A DNA stretch of 50,238 bases from CAYYYA01 sp964517065 (GTDB taxonomy: Bacteria; Patescibacteriota; Patescibacteriia; UBA1558; 2-01-FULL-52-15), in the NCBI GenBank assembly GCA_964517065.1, contig CAZFBK010000007.1:1-50238 (forward strand), given 5' to 3'. Shown here one piece after another: positions 1-8,157 of this stretch. The notes under the pieces are model-generated. The model saw nothing but the letters and a program-made list of their open reading frames with translations, did no database searches and was not told the DNA's origin. The translations under genes and the position numbers were made by a program. Each line of letters starts with the position of its first letter. Position 1 is the first letter of the stretch.

Positions 1-1399
1 TCTTGGAGGATTTTTGGGACTGCGATAGTGCCATCAGCCTGTTGGTAGTTCTCCAGAATGGCGATCAAGATACGCGGTGACGCGATCACGGTGTTGTTGA
101 GTGAGAATGGATGGATATTGTTCCCTTTCTTATCTTTGTAGCGGATATTGAGACGTCGCGTCTGATAGTCAGTCAAGAAGGACAGTGAATGAGTCTCACT
201 GTAAGCATTACGGCTCGGCATCCAGGTCTCGACGTCATACATTTTGTACTTGCCTGCACCCATATCACCCGTGCAGATTTGTAGAATTCTAAACGGAAGC
301 TCCAAGTCAGCTAGAAGATCAGTTACAATCTTCAGCATTTCTTCGAAGTGCTTCATCGCTGCTTTGATATCCGCCTGACAGATAACTACCTGCTCCACTT
401 TGAAAAATTCGTGAACACGATAAATACCTTTAGTATCTTTGCCATAGCTGCCGACTTCACGACGGTAGCAAGGTGAGATACCGCAATATTTCAGAGGTAA
501 TTCTTTCAAATCAATAATCTCATCAGCTCGATAGGCCATCAGTGATGGTTCGCTGGTTCCGGCTAGGTATTTAATTTCGCTCTCCTCGTTGTCCTTTGTT
601 TGATAGATTTCATCCTTACCAGCTGGGAAATGTCCGCTGCCGACGAGTGCCATCTCTCTGACCATAGTCGGTGTGATCATCGGTTGGAAGCCGGCTTTGA
701 CCATGCGTTGAATCGCTAATGTTAGGAGACCCCAATGCAACAAAGCTAAATCATTTTTCAAATAATAACCGCGGAAACCGGCTGCCTTCACTCCCCTGTC
801 CAGATCCAATAGGTTCAGAGCTTCACCTAATTCAATATGACTTTTGACTGGGAAGTCGAAAGCTTTCGGCTCGCCTACGCGTTTGAACTCCACATTGCCG
901 CTTTCATCTTTGCCGACTGGAGTGTCTTCGGAGTAGACGTTCGGTACGAGCAATAAGAGTTGTTGGTATTGGCTATCAAGAGCGTTGAAATCCTTCTGCA
1001 GTGTCTCCAACTCAGTTTTGATTTTCTTACCGGTTTCAATCGCTTCATCACTTGGCTTGCCTTTGCCGTCAAAATTGGCAGCGTTGGATTTCTTCTGCTG
1101 ATTCAGCGTTTCGATAGACTGCATGATGGCATTACGCTGTTCGTGCAGTTTCAACAGAGTCGACAAATCAATGTCACAGTTTTTATTTTTGATGGCCAGA
1201 GCTATTTGCTCTTGGTTTGCTTGGATGAATTTTATATCNNNNNNNNNNNNNNNNNNNNNNNNNNNNNNNNNNNNNNNNNNNNNNNNNNNNNNNNNNNNNN
1301 NNNNNNNNNNNNNNNNNNNNNNNNNNNNNNNNNNNNNNTATTTTTGATGGCCAGAGCTATTTGCTCTTGGTTTGCTTGGATGAATTTTATATCGAGCAT
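1..1399 (-). CDS. serS: Seryl-tRNA synthetase, 3' end outside window, interrupted by a false N gap
   Basis: Class II synthetase that charges tRNA-Ser. The start reads MLDIKFIQANQEQIALAIKN from the ATG at 1397-1399, typical of the SerRS N-terminal coiled-coil arm. Downstream are motif 2 (CYRREVGSYGKDTKGIYRVH, about 446-505) and motif 3 (NNTVIASPRILIAILENYQ, near 40-100). The reading runs off the window at base 1 after VPKILQ, so only the last dozen or so residues are missing. The gene is split by 100 Ns (1239-1338), but the 55 bases on either side are identical. Deleting the Ns and one copy restores a continuous frame. It is last in the minus-strand order lysS-rdgB-PPIase-serS. No SD is seen before the start. 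Confidence 0.93.
1184..1393. other. False assembly gap with 55-bp duplicated flanks
   Basis: Bases 1184-1238 are identical to 1339-1393, with exactly 100 Ns between. This is two contig ends that overlap by 55 bp and were joined by a fixed-size scaffold gap, not a real duplication. It lies inside serS, near its 5' end. Confidence 0.9.
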
Positions 1400-1426
1400 A
1401 ATAGTATCTTCTGCGAGTTCCGAGCT

Positions 1427-1502
1427 CTGGCGGACGAAGCAGTCTAGTTTATTTTATGAATCAAGCTAGATTGCTTCGCCGAGTGAGTACACTCTTGCTC
1501 GC
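1427..1502. repeat. Palindromic intergenic repeat (GCAGTCTAG family)
   Basis: Spacer between the serS start and the cyclophilin gene. The arm CGAAGCAGTCTAGTTTATT at about 1435 faces AAGCTAGATTGCTTCGCCG at about 1464, forming a long imperfect hairpin. The GAAGCAGTCTAG core recurs at 37985 and 43244, with a variant at 43711, so this is one member of a dispersed family. Confidence 0.6.
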
Positions 1503-1514
1503 AAATAATAAAAG

Positions 1515-2162
1515 TTAATTAATCGTGACACTTACAATCTTATCTCCTTGCTGAATTGCGTTAACAACATCTTGTCCTGAAGTCACTTGTCCAAAAATAG
1601 TGTGCTTATCATTGAGCCATTCGGTTGCTACGTGAGTAATGAAGAATTGTGAACCATTAGTATTAGGACCGGAGTTGGCCATGGCCAGTACACCGGGTTT
1701 ATCGAAACGCAGAGCAGCGTTGAATTCATCTTCAAATTGATAACCCGGTCCACCAGTACCGGCAATAGGCAGACGCTTGGGGTTATTGTTTGAGTCGTAG
1801 ACGAAATCTTTGCCAGCTTCGCCCTTAGCTTGTGGATCGCCGGTTTGGATCATAAAATCAGCAATGACGCGGTGGAAGTAAATACCTTCGTAAAATTTAT
1901 CATTCGCCAGTTTGATGAAATGAGCTACTGCTTTGGGCGCTTCAGTACCGTAGAGTTCCACGACGATATCGCCTTTGGTTGTTTTGATAGTTGCGGTATT
2001 GGTCATGACAGGTTTAGGAAAATTATTAGATGATGGATCATTGCTATTGATAGTACCAAGCTGGCTCACTGGCGCTGTTTCTGATTTACTTTGATTGTTG
2101 AACAGCGTGCAGCCCGTCAATACAGCGACGGCGATGAGAGGGAGTATAAGATATCTATTCAT
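1515..2162 (-). CDS. Cyclophilin-type peptidyl-prolyl isomerase, lipoprotein
   Basis: Predicted exported foldase of 215 aa. The N-terminus MNRYLILPLIAVAVLTGC is a lipoprotein signal peptide with lipobox LTGC (Cys18), so the mature protein should be anchored to the outer face of the membrane. A Ser/Asn-rich linker (about 20-50) precedes a complete cyclophilin domain with FHRVIADFMIQTGDP, a GPGYQFEDEF segment, the MANSGPNTNGSQFFIT core and the WLNDKHTIFGQV end. The start overlaps the rdgB stop by 8 nt, indicating translational coupling. No SD is visible. Function is secure at family level; the substrate is unknown. Confidence 0.93.
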   Translation of the reverse strand: MNRYLILPLIAVAVLTGCTLFNNQSKSETAPVSQLGTINSNDPSSNNFPKPVMTNTATIKTTKGDIVVELYGTEAPKAVAHFIKLANDKFYEGIYFHRVIADFMIQTGDPQAKGEAGKDFVYDSNNNPKRLPIAGTGGPGYQFEDEFNAALRFDKPGVLAMANSGPNTNGSQFFITHVATEWLNDKHTIFGQVTSGQDVVNAIQQGDKIVSVTIN

Positions 2163-2766
2163 GCAATATTTTTGTTAATATATTATGTAATTGTTTAATA
2201 GCTTTACCTCGGTGCCCGTATTTCAGTGTTTCTTCCGAAGTGAGTTCACTGTTTACTTTGTCCAGATCAGGATAGTAGAAGTATGACGACCAAGGTATTC
2301 CCGCTTTCAGAGGTGCTTTTGGTTCTAGCAGCATCATTCCCCGTGATTCACCTCGAGCGGTGTAGATATGCTCCGGATCAACGTATAAGGTGATGACCGA
2401 AATGAAATTAGCAGTTCTCTGCCCTTCTGGGATATTTTGTAGCTTGGTGACCATCATATCAACGAGCTCCTGATCAGTTGCTTTATATCCGGGCCAGTTT
2501 CGTGATAGTACTCCCGGCTCTCCGTGAAGCGCGTCTATAGCCAGTCCGCTATCATCAGAGATCGTCGCCAGTCCGGACAGACGATAGAAATGCTGCGCCT
2601 TGGCCAAGGAATTATCCTCGAAGGTAGTCCCGATTTCCTCAAATTCTGGATCAAGATTCAGATCCTGCAGCAGTTTGAACTGCAACGGCAGATCTTTCAG
2701 CAGCTCTTGAATCAAATGAGCTTTGCCAGGATTGCTGGTAGCGATGAGGATGGTGTCGAGTGTCAT
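2155..2766 (-). CDS. rdgB: Non-canonical purine NTP pyrophosphatase (RdgB/HAM1 family)
   Basis: Hydrolyses dITP, XTP and similar nucleotides to monophosphates, cleansing the nucleotide pool. The 203-aa protein carries the N-terminal SNPGK (11-15), the family signature SDDSGLAIDALHGEPGVLS (70-88, with the catalytic Asp pair) and a C-terminal YGHRGKA that corresponds to the family SHRGKA motif. Length is normal. The start overlaps the lysS stop by 4 nt (ATGA type) and the stop overlaps the cyclophilin start, so the three genes are tightly coupled. Confidence 0.94.
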   Translation of the reverse strand: MTLDTILIATSNPGKAHLIQELLKDLPLQFKLLQDLNLDPEFEEIGTTFEDNSLAKAQHFYRLSGLATISDDSGLAIDALHGEPGVLSRNWPGYKATDQELVDMMVTKLQNIPEGQRTANFISVITLYVDPEHIYTARGESRGMMLLEPKAPLKAGIPWSSYFYYPDLDKVNSELTSEETLKYGHRGKAIKQLHNILTKILHE

Positions 2767-4355
2767 GCTTGTGATACTTCGGTCAAACGTTTAATGAGCA
2801 ACTCACGCGGTAAGACGCTGAGGAACCAACCTGCTTTCGGTCCGCTGTCGGCATTTAAAAATGATTTGTAGACCGCTTCGAAGAGCTCTTTTGGTTCTAT
2901 TGACAGCTGTTCTTTGAGCTCATGCAGTTTGGTATGAAAAGCCTGCCCATCAAGTGTATCTGATTCTCGGATATAATCTAGTATTTCTTTCAGAGCCTGC
3001 TTTTGTTTCACAGATAAATCGCGGGCTAATTCCGGCACAGAATCTGTGTAGATAGTAATTTTGAATTTCTCGGGAGAATATTTTTCTACCCAATTTTTGG
3101 CGTAGTCAGTACGGTAATCTACTTCTGCTTCGTCTTCCTTCGTTAGGACACTACCTTTCATTTTTGCTGTCTCTTGGTGTAAATCAACGTGAGGCATCTG
3201 AGATAAGTAGGCAATCAAACTAAAACGAGGGAGGAAACGTTGTTTTAGTTTATCTTTTTGTGTTGGAGTGTGAGTAAGTTGGAACAAGCGCGCCTGATCT
3301 TCGTGGCCTTTGTTCCAATAACTTTCTGCAATAGTGTCATAGAAATCATACAAGACTGGAATGGTATCGCCGTCAGGTTCAAAGTCAATTTCTTGAGGCG
3401 GGCGTGTGCGCATCATTAGTAAGCGCGTTAGTTCTGGTGGCAACAAATCAGAGATATCTTTGGCCGTTGAACCCAGACCTTTAGAAGAGGACATTTTCTT
3501 GCCGCCGACAACGAGGAAATTATAGGGAATGTCGTAAGGATTTTTATAATCAAAAACTTCTTTGGCAATGGCAGTTGATACTTCTCTCGATCCTCCCTTG
3601 GTTGCGTGATCTTTACCTGCGCCTTCAATGTCTACGCCAATAATTTTCCATTTAGCTGCCCACTCTACCTTCCACGGCAGTTTGCCTTTACCGCCAAAGG
3701 GAGAAACTTTGCCTTCATGGCCACAACCTTCAGCCCATTTGACCAAATCTTTTTCACAACGATAGGTTACTAATTCCCCATCCCACGCGATTGCTTTAGT
3801 CGTGCCGATTTTCTGGCACTGTTCACAGACTAACTGCACCGGTAGCCACTCTGCTCCCTTGTCAGAGCCGGAAACTCTCTTATAGATGTCGCGAATTTTT
3901 TCTGCATTATCCAGAGCTAAGCGAATGGTCTCATCAAATTTGCCTTCCAAATACAACGTGCTAGAACGATATAGCTCCGGTTCAAACCCGGTTTTCTTCA
4001 CGACTTGGATAAATTCATCAGCGACGTATTCAGCAAAGTTTGGAAACGCTGGATCTGGAGAAGGTACTTCTTTTAAAATACGTCCCATGTATGGTCGGTA
4101 GACCTTCTCATCTAAGTAATGAGGCAAACCGTCAAACGGGTCGAAGTCATTAATTTCAAATAAATACTTACAGGCGATTTTCTTTTCTTTGAGAATCTGA
4201 TCAATAATGCCGTGAATGACAACACCGCGCAGTGAACCGACGTGTACTCTACCGGACATTGTCTTCTCATCGCGGATAATTAAAGGCTGACCGCTTTTGA
4301 TTTTGTCGGCCAGCTTAATCTCAATTTCGTTAGCTGTCTTATCTCCCCAGAACAT
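2763..4355 (-). CDS. lysS: Lysyl-tRNA synthetase, class I
   Basis: Charges tRNA-Lys using a Rossmann-fold class I enzyme rather than the class II LysRS of most bacteria. In the 530-aa product the HIGH-like signature is HVGS (38-41) and the second signature is KMSSSKG (287-293). Cysteines at about 177, 180, 200 and 211 suggest a zinc-binding insertion. The segment GAGKDHATKGGSREVS is typical of the class I LysRS family. It is the first gene of the lysS-rdgB-PPIase-serS unit and is preceded by a promoter at 4393-4421. The family is common in archaea and scattered among bacteria, so an ancient transfer is likely. lysK is an alternative symbol. Confidence 0.95.
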   Translation of the reverse strand: MFWGDKTANEIEIKLADKIKSGQPLIIRDEKTMSGRVHVGSLRGVVIHGIIDQILKEKKIACKYLFEINDFDPFDGLPHYLDEKVYRPYMGRILKEVPSPDPAFPNFAEYVADEFIQVVKKTGFEPELYRSSTLYLEGKFDETIRLALDNAEKIRDIYKRVSGSDKGAEWLPVQLVCEQCQKIGTTKAIAWDGELVTYRCEKDLVKWAEGCGHEGKVSPFGGKGKLPWKVEWAAKWKIIGVDIEGAGKDHATKGGSREVSTAIAKEVFDYKNPYDIPYNFLVVGGKKMSSSKGLGSTAKDISDLLPPELTRLLMMRTRPPQEIDFEPDGDTIPVLYDFYDTIAESYWNKGHEDQARLFQLTHTPTQKDKLKQRFLPRFSLIAYLSQMPHVDLHQETAKMKGSVLTKEDEAEVDYRTDYAKNWVEKYSPEKFKITIYTDSVPELARDLSVKQKQALKEILDYIRESDTLDGQAFHTKLHELKEQLSIEPKELFEAVYKSFLNADSGPKAGWFLSVLPRELLIKRLTEVSQA

Positions 4356-4392
4356 TAGCTTGGATACTTAATGATTTCACTTAATATTGTGT

Positions 4393-4421
4393 ATTTTAGC
4401 TATAAATAGCAGTTTAAGCAA
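4393..4421 (-). promoter_or_regulatory. Sigma70-like promoter of lysS
   Basis: On the minus strand, -35 TTGCTT (4416-4421), 17-bp spacer, -10 TAAAAT (4393-4398), about 38 nt before the lysS ATG. It is back-to-back with the plus-strand promoter at 4436. Confidence 0.6.
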
Positions 4422-4435
4422 GGTTAAAACCTAGC

Positions 4436-4464
4436 TTGACATAAACACCTATATATGATATATT
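4436..4464 (+). promoter_or_regulatory. Near-consensus promoter of the exported-protein island
   Basis: TTGACA (4436-4441), 17-bp spacer, TATATT (4459-4464). The leader that follows includes a small hairpin, CCTGA-AAA-TCAGG, before the SD AGGAG at 4519-4523. Confidence 0.8.
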
Positions 4465-4529
4465 ATTGAATCCTGAAAATCAGGTGTTCTCTGACAATTT
4501 ACTTACTTCTACAAGAATAGGAGCCTGCC

Positions 4530-5765
4530 ATGCGACGTTTCGCGTCTATGGTCAGGCTACCGAAGCCTGACTGGAAACGAATTTCTGAAGTAGCTGTTTG
4601 GGGCGTATTTTGTCTGTTTTTCCTGATCCTGCCTATCATCAAGAGAATGGCAGATCCGGAGATTCGGAAGAACGCTTTCAAGATGCCTACCGAAGAACGG
4701 TACAAAGCGGTCATAGATAGCGCGTTTGCATTGAGCAACCGTGCTCGGGATAGCGACATGAGCTACACTCCGGAAGAGTATGCTCATGACATGATCTGGC
4801 TGCGCAACAGGGGTCTGGAGGTCGCTCGTCGGAACCTCGTTCAAGATGTGCCGTTCGATGGCATCATTCGAGGCTTGCATGATCTAGCAGTCCGAGCTCA
4901 ACGTCGCAGACTGGCTGCCGGTTTCGAAGCGAAAGGTCAAAAACCTTTCATGGCCGATCGAATGGCAACTCCGGGTGCAGAGCAAGACATAAACGATGCC
5001 TGCACAAACTATGCACGCACCCATGGCGAAAATCTCAAGCCGATCGACGGTAAAGAGATACTCGCCTTCTTCCGCCACTTAGCCCTGTCGAATTTTTGGG
5101 CGATGATGGTGACGATTCTGATCCTCTTCTTGCGGTTGATCTACCTTGGTCGCCTGAAAGAGGAGCTACTGCTGTCCCCTGGTCGGTTCCTCTGGTCCTG
5201 CTTCTTCTGGGGTTATGGGATATCGAATTATCCTGGCAACGATGTTGCTTCGGAGATTCGATTTGCTCGTCTGCGTCAGAAGCGCATAAGGAATCTTGAC
5301 CGGTGGCATCTGACCAGTCAGGAAGAAGCCGCGCTCTGGCTCATGGCTCGCGATCGCCTCATCAAGTTTGACGAAGCGATTGAGACTGTGAGAGATCTGG
5401 GCATTTACGCCCTAGCGCGGCCACGTCGTACGTTCGTTACCACTGCTCTCATCTGGCTGACCTCTGGCTCATTGAATGTGCGCAATACTGCTGCTGAAAC
5501 GACCGTTATCGTCGAAGCTTGTCAGCTAGCGCAGCTTCCTGTGCCGGAGTTACAGCTGAGTATCACACCGTTCACCCCGATGGGTGGCGGCGACAAGCTT
5601 AGCCCCGGGCCAAACGCATTTCTGCCTTGCCTGATCAGCTTGGTGGTCATGCACCTCGTGTGCCTCGGAGCTATGACTCTGATAGTCGATCGGCGCAAGC
5701 TGATGCGGACTATTAGGGCCAAGGATTGTCGTGCGCCGCCTGTCATTTCAGGAGGCACACGATGA
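4530..5765 (+). CDS. Multi-pass membrane protein of unknown function
   Basis: The 411-aa product is not recognised. Hydrophobic segments lie at about 21-38, 189-206, possibly 219-233, and 364-386. Between the first two is a charged, largely helical region (40-185). A second soluble stretch (235-300) is rich in Arg, Asp and Glu. The start is set by SD AGGAG (4519-4523), 6 nt before ATG 4530, and by the promoter at 4436. Its TGA overlaps the ATG of the next gene (ATGA), so the two are translationally coupled. Coding sequence looks clearly GC-richer than the lysS operon, with codons such as CTG, CGT and GTC. The orientation is opposite to the surrounding housekeeping genes. Existence is well supported; function is unknown. 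Confidence 0.8.
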   Translation: MRRFASMVRLPKPDWKRISEVAVWGVFCLFFLILPIIKRMADPEIRKNAFKMPTEERYKAVIDSAFALSNRARDSDMSYTPEEYAHDMIWLRNRGLEVARRNLVQDVPFDGIIRGLHDLAVRAQRRRLAAGFEAKGQKPFMADRMATPGAEQDINDACTNYARTHGENLKPIDGKEILAFFRHLALSNFWAMMVTILILFLRLIYLGRLKEELLLSPGRFLWSCFFWGYGISNYPGNDVASEIRFARLRQKRIRNLDRWHLTSQEEAALWLMARDRLIKFDEAIETVRDLGIYALARPRRTFVTTALIWLTSGSLNVRNTAAETTVIVEACQLAQLPVPELQLSITPFTPMGGGDKLSPGPNAFLPCLISLVVMHLVCLGAMTLIVDRRKLMRTIRAKDCRAPPVISGGTR

Positions 5766-6370
5766 AGAAGCTTGTCGGTATTCTCACGCTGGCCATGGCG
5801 CTCATGGTCATCACGGTTCCGTCGCAGGCCCAGCTCGGTGACTATCATCTGAATAAGGTGGTCTTCACCTCCGGTCCTGGGCCGCTCTCGTCTGGTCTGG
5901 ACATGTCGGTCAAGCTGATCGACAAGTCTCGGACGCTGCAGGTGGTCGCCAACGACAGTCGGATCACGCTGGTTCACCAGTGGGATCTCGGCATGCCGTC
6001 GGTCGCTCTGACCGGTGGGTTCTTCAAGAACACACCGTGGATCGGCGCTCGTCTGGTCATGGACTGGACGCCGACCATCAGCACGATGCATTGGGTTGGT
6101 GGATTGTCCAGTGACCCTTCGCTTCCCAAGACTGAGTGGCAGCCGGAATATATGTTCGGTTGGAACTCTATCACGGTTAGCGTTGGATCTCTGGACCTGA
6201 GCTACGCGGTGAGCAGTTTTCGCCGCGACACGCTCAAGACCTTCCCTGGGGCGAGCTACACGTTCGTTCTCAAGGATGGGTTCAAGGTTGCCCCGACCGT
6301 CAACTGGGACGTCAAAGCTGACGTTCTCATGTGGCAGGTGGGTGTGACCTACCAGCCCAAGCAGAAGTAA
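5762..6370 (+). CDS. Exported beta-strand-rich protein (first of three)
   Basis: The product is 202 aa. MKKLVGILTLAMALMVITVP followed by SQAQ is a clear Sec signal peptide with cleavage near residue 23. The mature part alternates hydrophobic and polar residues with many aromatic and Gly residues. It ends in strand-like segments (DVLMWQVGVTYQP), resembling a small beta-barrel or beta-sandwich. SD GGAGG (5751-5755) fixes ATG 5762, rejecting the longer frame that begins at 5726. It is coupled to the upstream membrane protein by a 4-nt overlap and followed by a strong terminator. No family is recognised. A beta-barrel would be unexpected in a cell thought to lack an outer membrane. Confidence 0.82.
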   Translation: MKKLVGILTLAMALMVITVPSQAQLGDYHLNKVVFTSGPGPLSSGLDMSVKLIDKSRTLQVVANDSRITLVHQWDLGMPSVALTGGFFKNTPWIGARLVMDWTPTISTMHWVGGLSSDPSLPKTEWQPEYMFGWNSITVSVGSLDLSYAVSSFRRDTLKTFPGASYTFVLKDGFKVAPTVNWDVKADVLMWQVGVTYQPKQK

Positions 6371-6382
6371 GTTAGATACACG

Positions 6383-6412
6383 CAGGCCGCCCTTCGGGAC
6401 GGCCTGTTTTTT
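6383..6412 (+). terminator. Rho-independent terminator
   Basis: CAGGCCG and CGGCCTG arms around a CCTTCGGG apical stem and tetraloop (6383-6406), followed by six Ts (6407-6412). It ends the 4530-6370 transcript. Confidence 0.92.
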
Positions 6413-6430
6413 ATTGTCAAAACATGATAC

Positions 6431-6459
6431 TTGACAAGATTTGATATATATGCTATTAT
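6431..6459 (+). promoter_or_regulatory. Promoter of second exported protein
   Basis: TTGACA (6431-6436), 17-bp spacer ending TGC, then TATTAT (6454-6459), an extended -10. A TATAAT overlaps at 6457-6462. The leader of about 125 nt contains direct repeats of CTGTCACA (6470, 6484), a GGCCAATTCTGGCC hairpin and CCTT/AAGG arms around the SD. Confidence 0.8.
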
Positions 6460-6592
6460 AATATATTACTGTCACAGATAGCTCTGTCACAACCTAGAGA
6501 GTAAAAGGGCTACAAAGTCCCGTCTATATAGATGAAACGCAGCTAAACGGCCAATTCTGGCCTCTGAATACCCTTCTCGAAAGGAGCTTCAC

Positions 6593-7249
6593 ATGTTCCG
6601 TCGCTTTCTGGCTTTGCTGGTCGCTTTCATGACCCTCCTCGGCTTCACGGCAGCCTCGTCGTCCGCCAGCAACGTGCTGGACATGTCGCTGACCTTCAAG
6701 GCGACGCAGCAGGGCAACCTGCCGACGTCGCAAACCGTCATCCCGTGGGCGACGTACACACACGAGTCCAGCGGACTCTTTGTCGACGTGCGGCAGAACT
6801 TCGATGCGGTAGATGCCGCATCGGTCTTCATCGGTCGGGTCTACAACCTGACCGAAAGCGGCACGGTTCAGATCACGCCGGAGCTCGGTGTGATCGGTGG
6901 GGAAAAGTTCATCGGTCTGTCCCCCGAATTCTATATTTGGGGCAAGAAAGGTTCCGTCGCCTTCATCACACTGAACCAGCTCGCCGTTTCCGACCGGAGT
7001 AATGACTTTCTCTACCACTGGTCGGAAGTGCGTTATGTCTGTAGTCCGCGGCTGGAAGTCGGTCTCACGTGGCAGGCCTATCTGGAGCCAACAAGTGGTA
7101 CCGGCGCCAGCATCGATGGCGGACCGCTGGTTCGCGTCAATGCGGGTCCGGCATACGTCAAGGCCATGTACAACCTATCTTTGACGGAGACCAAGCCGTC
7201 GAGGTTGGACAAGATCTTCCTCGTGGTCGGCTGGACCATTTCCAGCTGA
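6593..7249 (+). CDS. Exported beta-strand-rich protein (second of three)
   Basis: The product is 218 aa. MFRRFLALLVAFMTLLGFTA followed by ASSSAS is a Sec signal peptide, with cleavage likely near residues 25-26. The remainder is a series of strand-like segments (LFVDVRQNF, SVFIGRVYNL, EFYIWGKKGSVAFITL, LEVGLTWQAYL, AYVKAMYNLSL, IFLVVGWTISS) with a hydrophobic, aromatic C-terminal strand, as in porin-like barrels. SD AAGGAG (6581-6586) is 6 nt from the ATG and sits in a short hairpin. It is monocistronic, with its own promoter and a strong terminator. The GC-rich codon choice matches its neighbours in the island. No family is recognised. Confidence 0.82.
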   Translation: MFRRFLALLVAFMTLLGFTAASSSASNVLDMSLTFKATQQGNLPTSQTVIPWATYTHESSGLFVDVRQNFDAVDAASVFIGRVYNLTESGTVQITPELGVIGGEKFIGLSPEFYIWGKKGSVAFITLNQLAVSDRSNDFLYHWSEVRYVCSPRLEVGLTWQAYLEPTSGTGASIDGGPLVRVNAGPAYVKAMYNLSLTETKPSRLDKIFLVVGWTISS

Positions 7250-7295
7250 CCATACTCTCTACTTACGCGCGCTGCCCGAAATGGTCAGGCGTATC

Positions 7296-7335
7296 AGCGG
7301 GCGGTTTCCCTCACAGGAAACCGCCCGCTTTCTTT
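7296..7335 (+). terminator. Strong rho-independent terminator
   Basis: AGCGGGCGGTTTCC (7296-7309) pairs perfectly with GGAAACCGCCCGCT (7316-7329) around a short loop, followed by a T-rich tail. The stem sequence is closely related to the terminator at 8121. Confidence 0.93.
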
Positions 7336-7412
7336 TTACCCGAAACTAGGCTAGGGTAAAGCTAGTAAGACACGTTTTCCAGCATTATCAACCACAATCT
7401 GGAGGTTTGCTC

Positions 7413-8096
7413 ATGAAACGCCTGTTTACTGCTCTTTTGCTCCTGTTGTGTTCCTTTTTTGCTCCTCATCAGGCCTATTCCTTGGAGTGGGCTGGTGTCG
7501 AAGGCTCGGTTGGCGCACTGTACCGTGTCCCTGTTTATACCTCATGGGGATTGCAGATCTCCGGTGAGCTTCGGAGCATCCCTTCTGACAGTAGGACCTA
7601 CCAGGCACTGAGTATCGGTCCGGGCTGGTATTGTGGTAATAAATGGTACTACCTGCAAGTAGGTGGTATCAGGAATTACTTTGCCTCTGGTAATGAGGCG
7701 CTGACCTGGGGGTTACAGGCTGGGATGTCAACGTCCAATGGTAACATCTGGGCCGAAGCAGACATGCACATGGTCCAGAGTAAGGGTTACGATGGAGAAT
7801 TCATCGGTAACTACACCTTCGTCAGGCGCTTTGCCCCATTGACGCTCAGTGCTAACATCGAGCAACGTGATCTCAACCGAATTCGTATCGGGCCGGGAAT
7901 TGGCCTTGCTACCAGCGAGGGCGTCTGGATTCAGGCGAAATGGTTTATCTGGAGGGATATTGATGTGGTGAACTATCCGCCGATGCACACCGTCAGCATT
8001 GAGGCGCGTTGGTACTTCCCGTGGCCGGGAGAGGATGCCAAGCGGCAGGCAGGGTACTCTCGGTACCTGAACATACCTCCTCTGCCTCCGAAGTAG
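7413..8096 (+). CDS. Exported beta-strand-rich protein (third of three)
   Basis: The product is 227 aa. MKRLFTALLLLLCSFFAPHQ followed by AYSLEW is a signal peptide cut near residue 22. The mature chain is rich in Gly, Tyr and Trp with alternating patterns (GLQISGELRSI, WYYLQVGGIRNYF, WGLQAGMSTSNG, VWIQAKWFIWRDI, HTVSIEARWYFPW), again like a beta-barrel, with a Pro-rich tail NIPPLPPK. SD GGAGG (7401-7405) is 7 nt before ATG 7413, which is preferred over a TTG at 7407. No convincing promoter was found between the preceding terminator and this gene. It could have its own weak promoter or depend on readthrough. Unknown function; no family recognised. Confidence 0.8.
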   Translation: MKRLFTALLLLLCSFFAPHQAYSLEWAGVEGSVGALYRVPVYTSWGLQISGELRSIPSDSRTYQALSIGPGWYCGNKWYYLQVGGIRNYFASGNEALTWGLQAGMSTSNGNIWAEADMHMVQSKGYDGEFIGNYTFVRRFAPLTLSANIEQRDLNRIRIGPGIGLATSEGVWIQAKWFIWRDIDVVNYPPMHTVSIEARWYFPWPGEDAKRQAGYSRYLNIPPLPPK

Positions 8097-8120
8097 CTGA
8101 AGCAAAGACAAAAAAAACAA

Positions 8121-8154
8121 CGGGCGGTTCCTTCATTGGAGACTGCCCGCTTTT
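8121..8154 (+). terminator. Rho-independent terminator
   Basis: CGGGCGGTTCC faces GGAGACTGCCCG with one mismatch, then CTTTT. It ends the third exported-protein gene. Confidence 0.85.
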
Positions 8155-8157
8155 AAA

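Noticed and set aside
960..1469. Plus-strand frames crossing the first N gap
   Set aside because: They are shadows of serS made open only by Ns and the artificial duplication.
3960..4010. tRNA-like T-arm word GGTTCAAACCC
   Set aside because: It is within the lysS coding region and no acceptor or anticodon arms surround it. No tRNA was recognised elsewhere in the window.
5522..6490. Long minus-strand open frame of 322 codons opposite the first exported-protein gene
   Set aside because: It lies antisense to a gene with signal peptide, SD and terminator, has a composition typical of antisense GC-rich DNA (many Arg, His, Pro) and no promoter or SD.
6460..6592. Riboswitch (c-di-GMP-like) in the leader of the second exported protein
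   Set aside because: Some words resemble parts of the consensus, but the conserved core is not present in order; only simple hairpins can be supported.
4530..8096. Prophage or contaminant origin of the GC-rich island
   Set aside because: No phage genes, integrase or attachment repeats are seen, and similar SD-led GC-rich genes are scattered within the native ribosomal and secA neighbourhoods.
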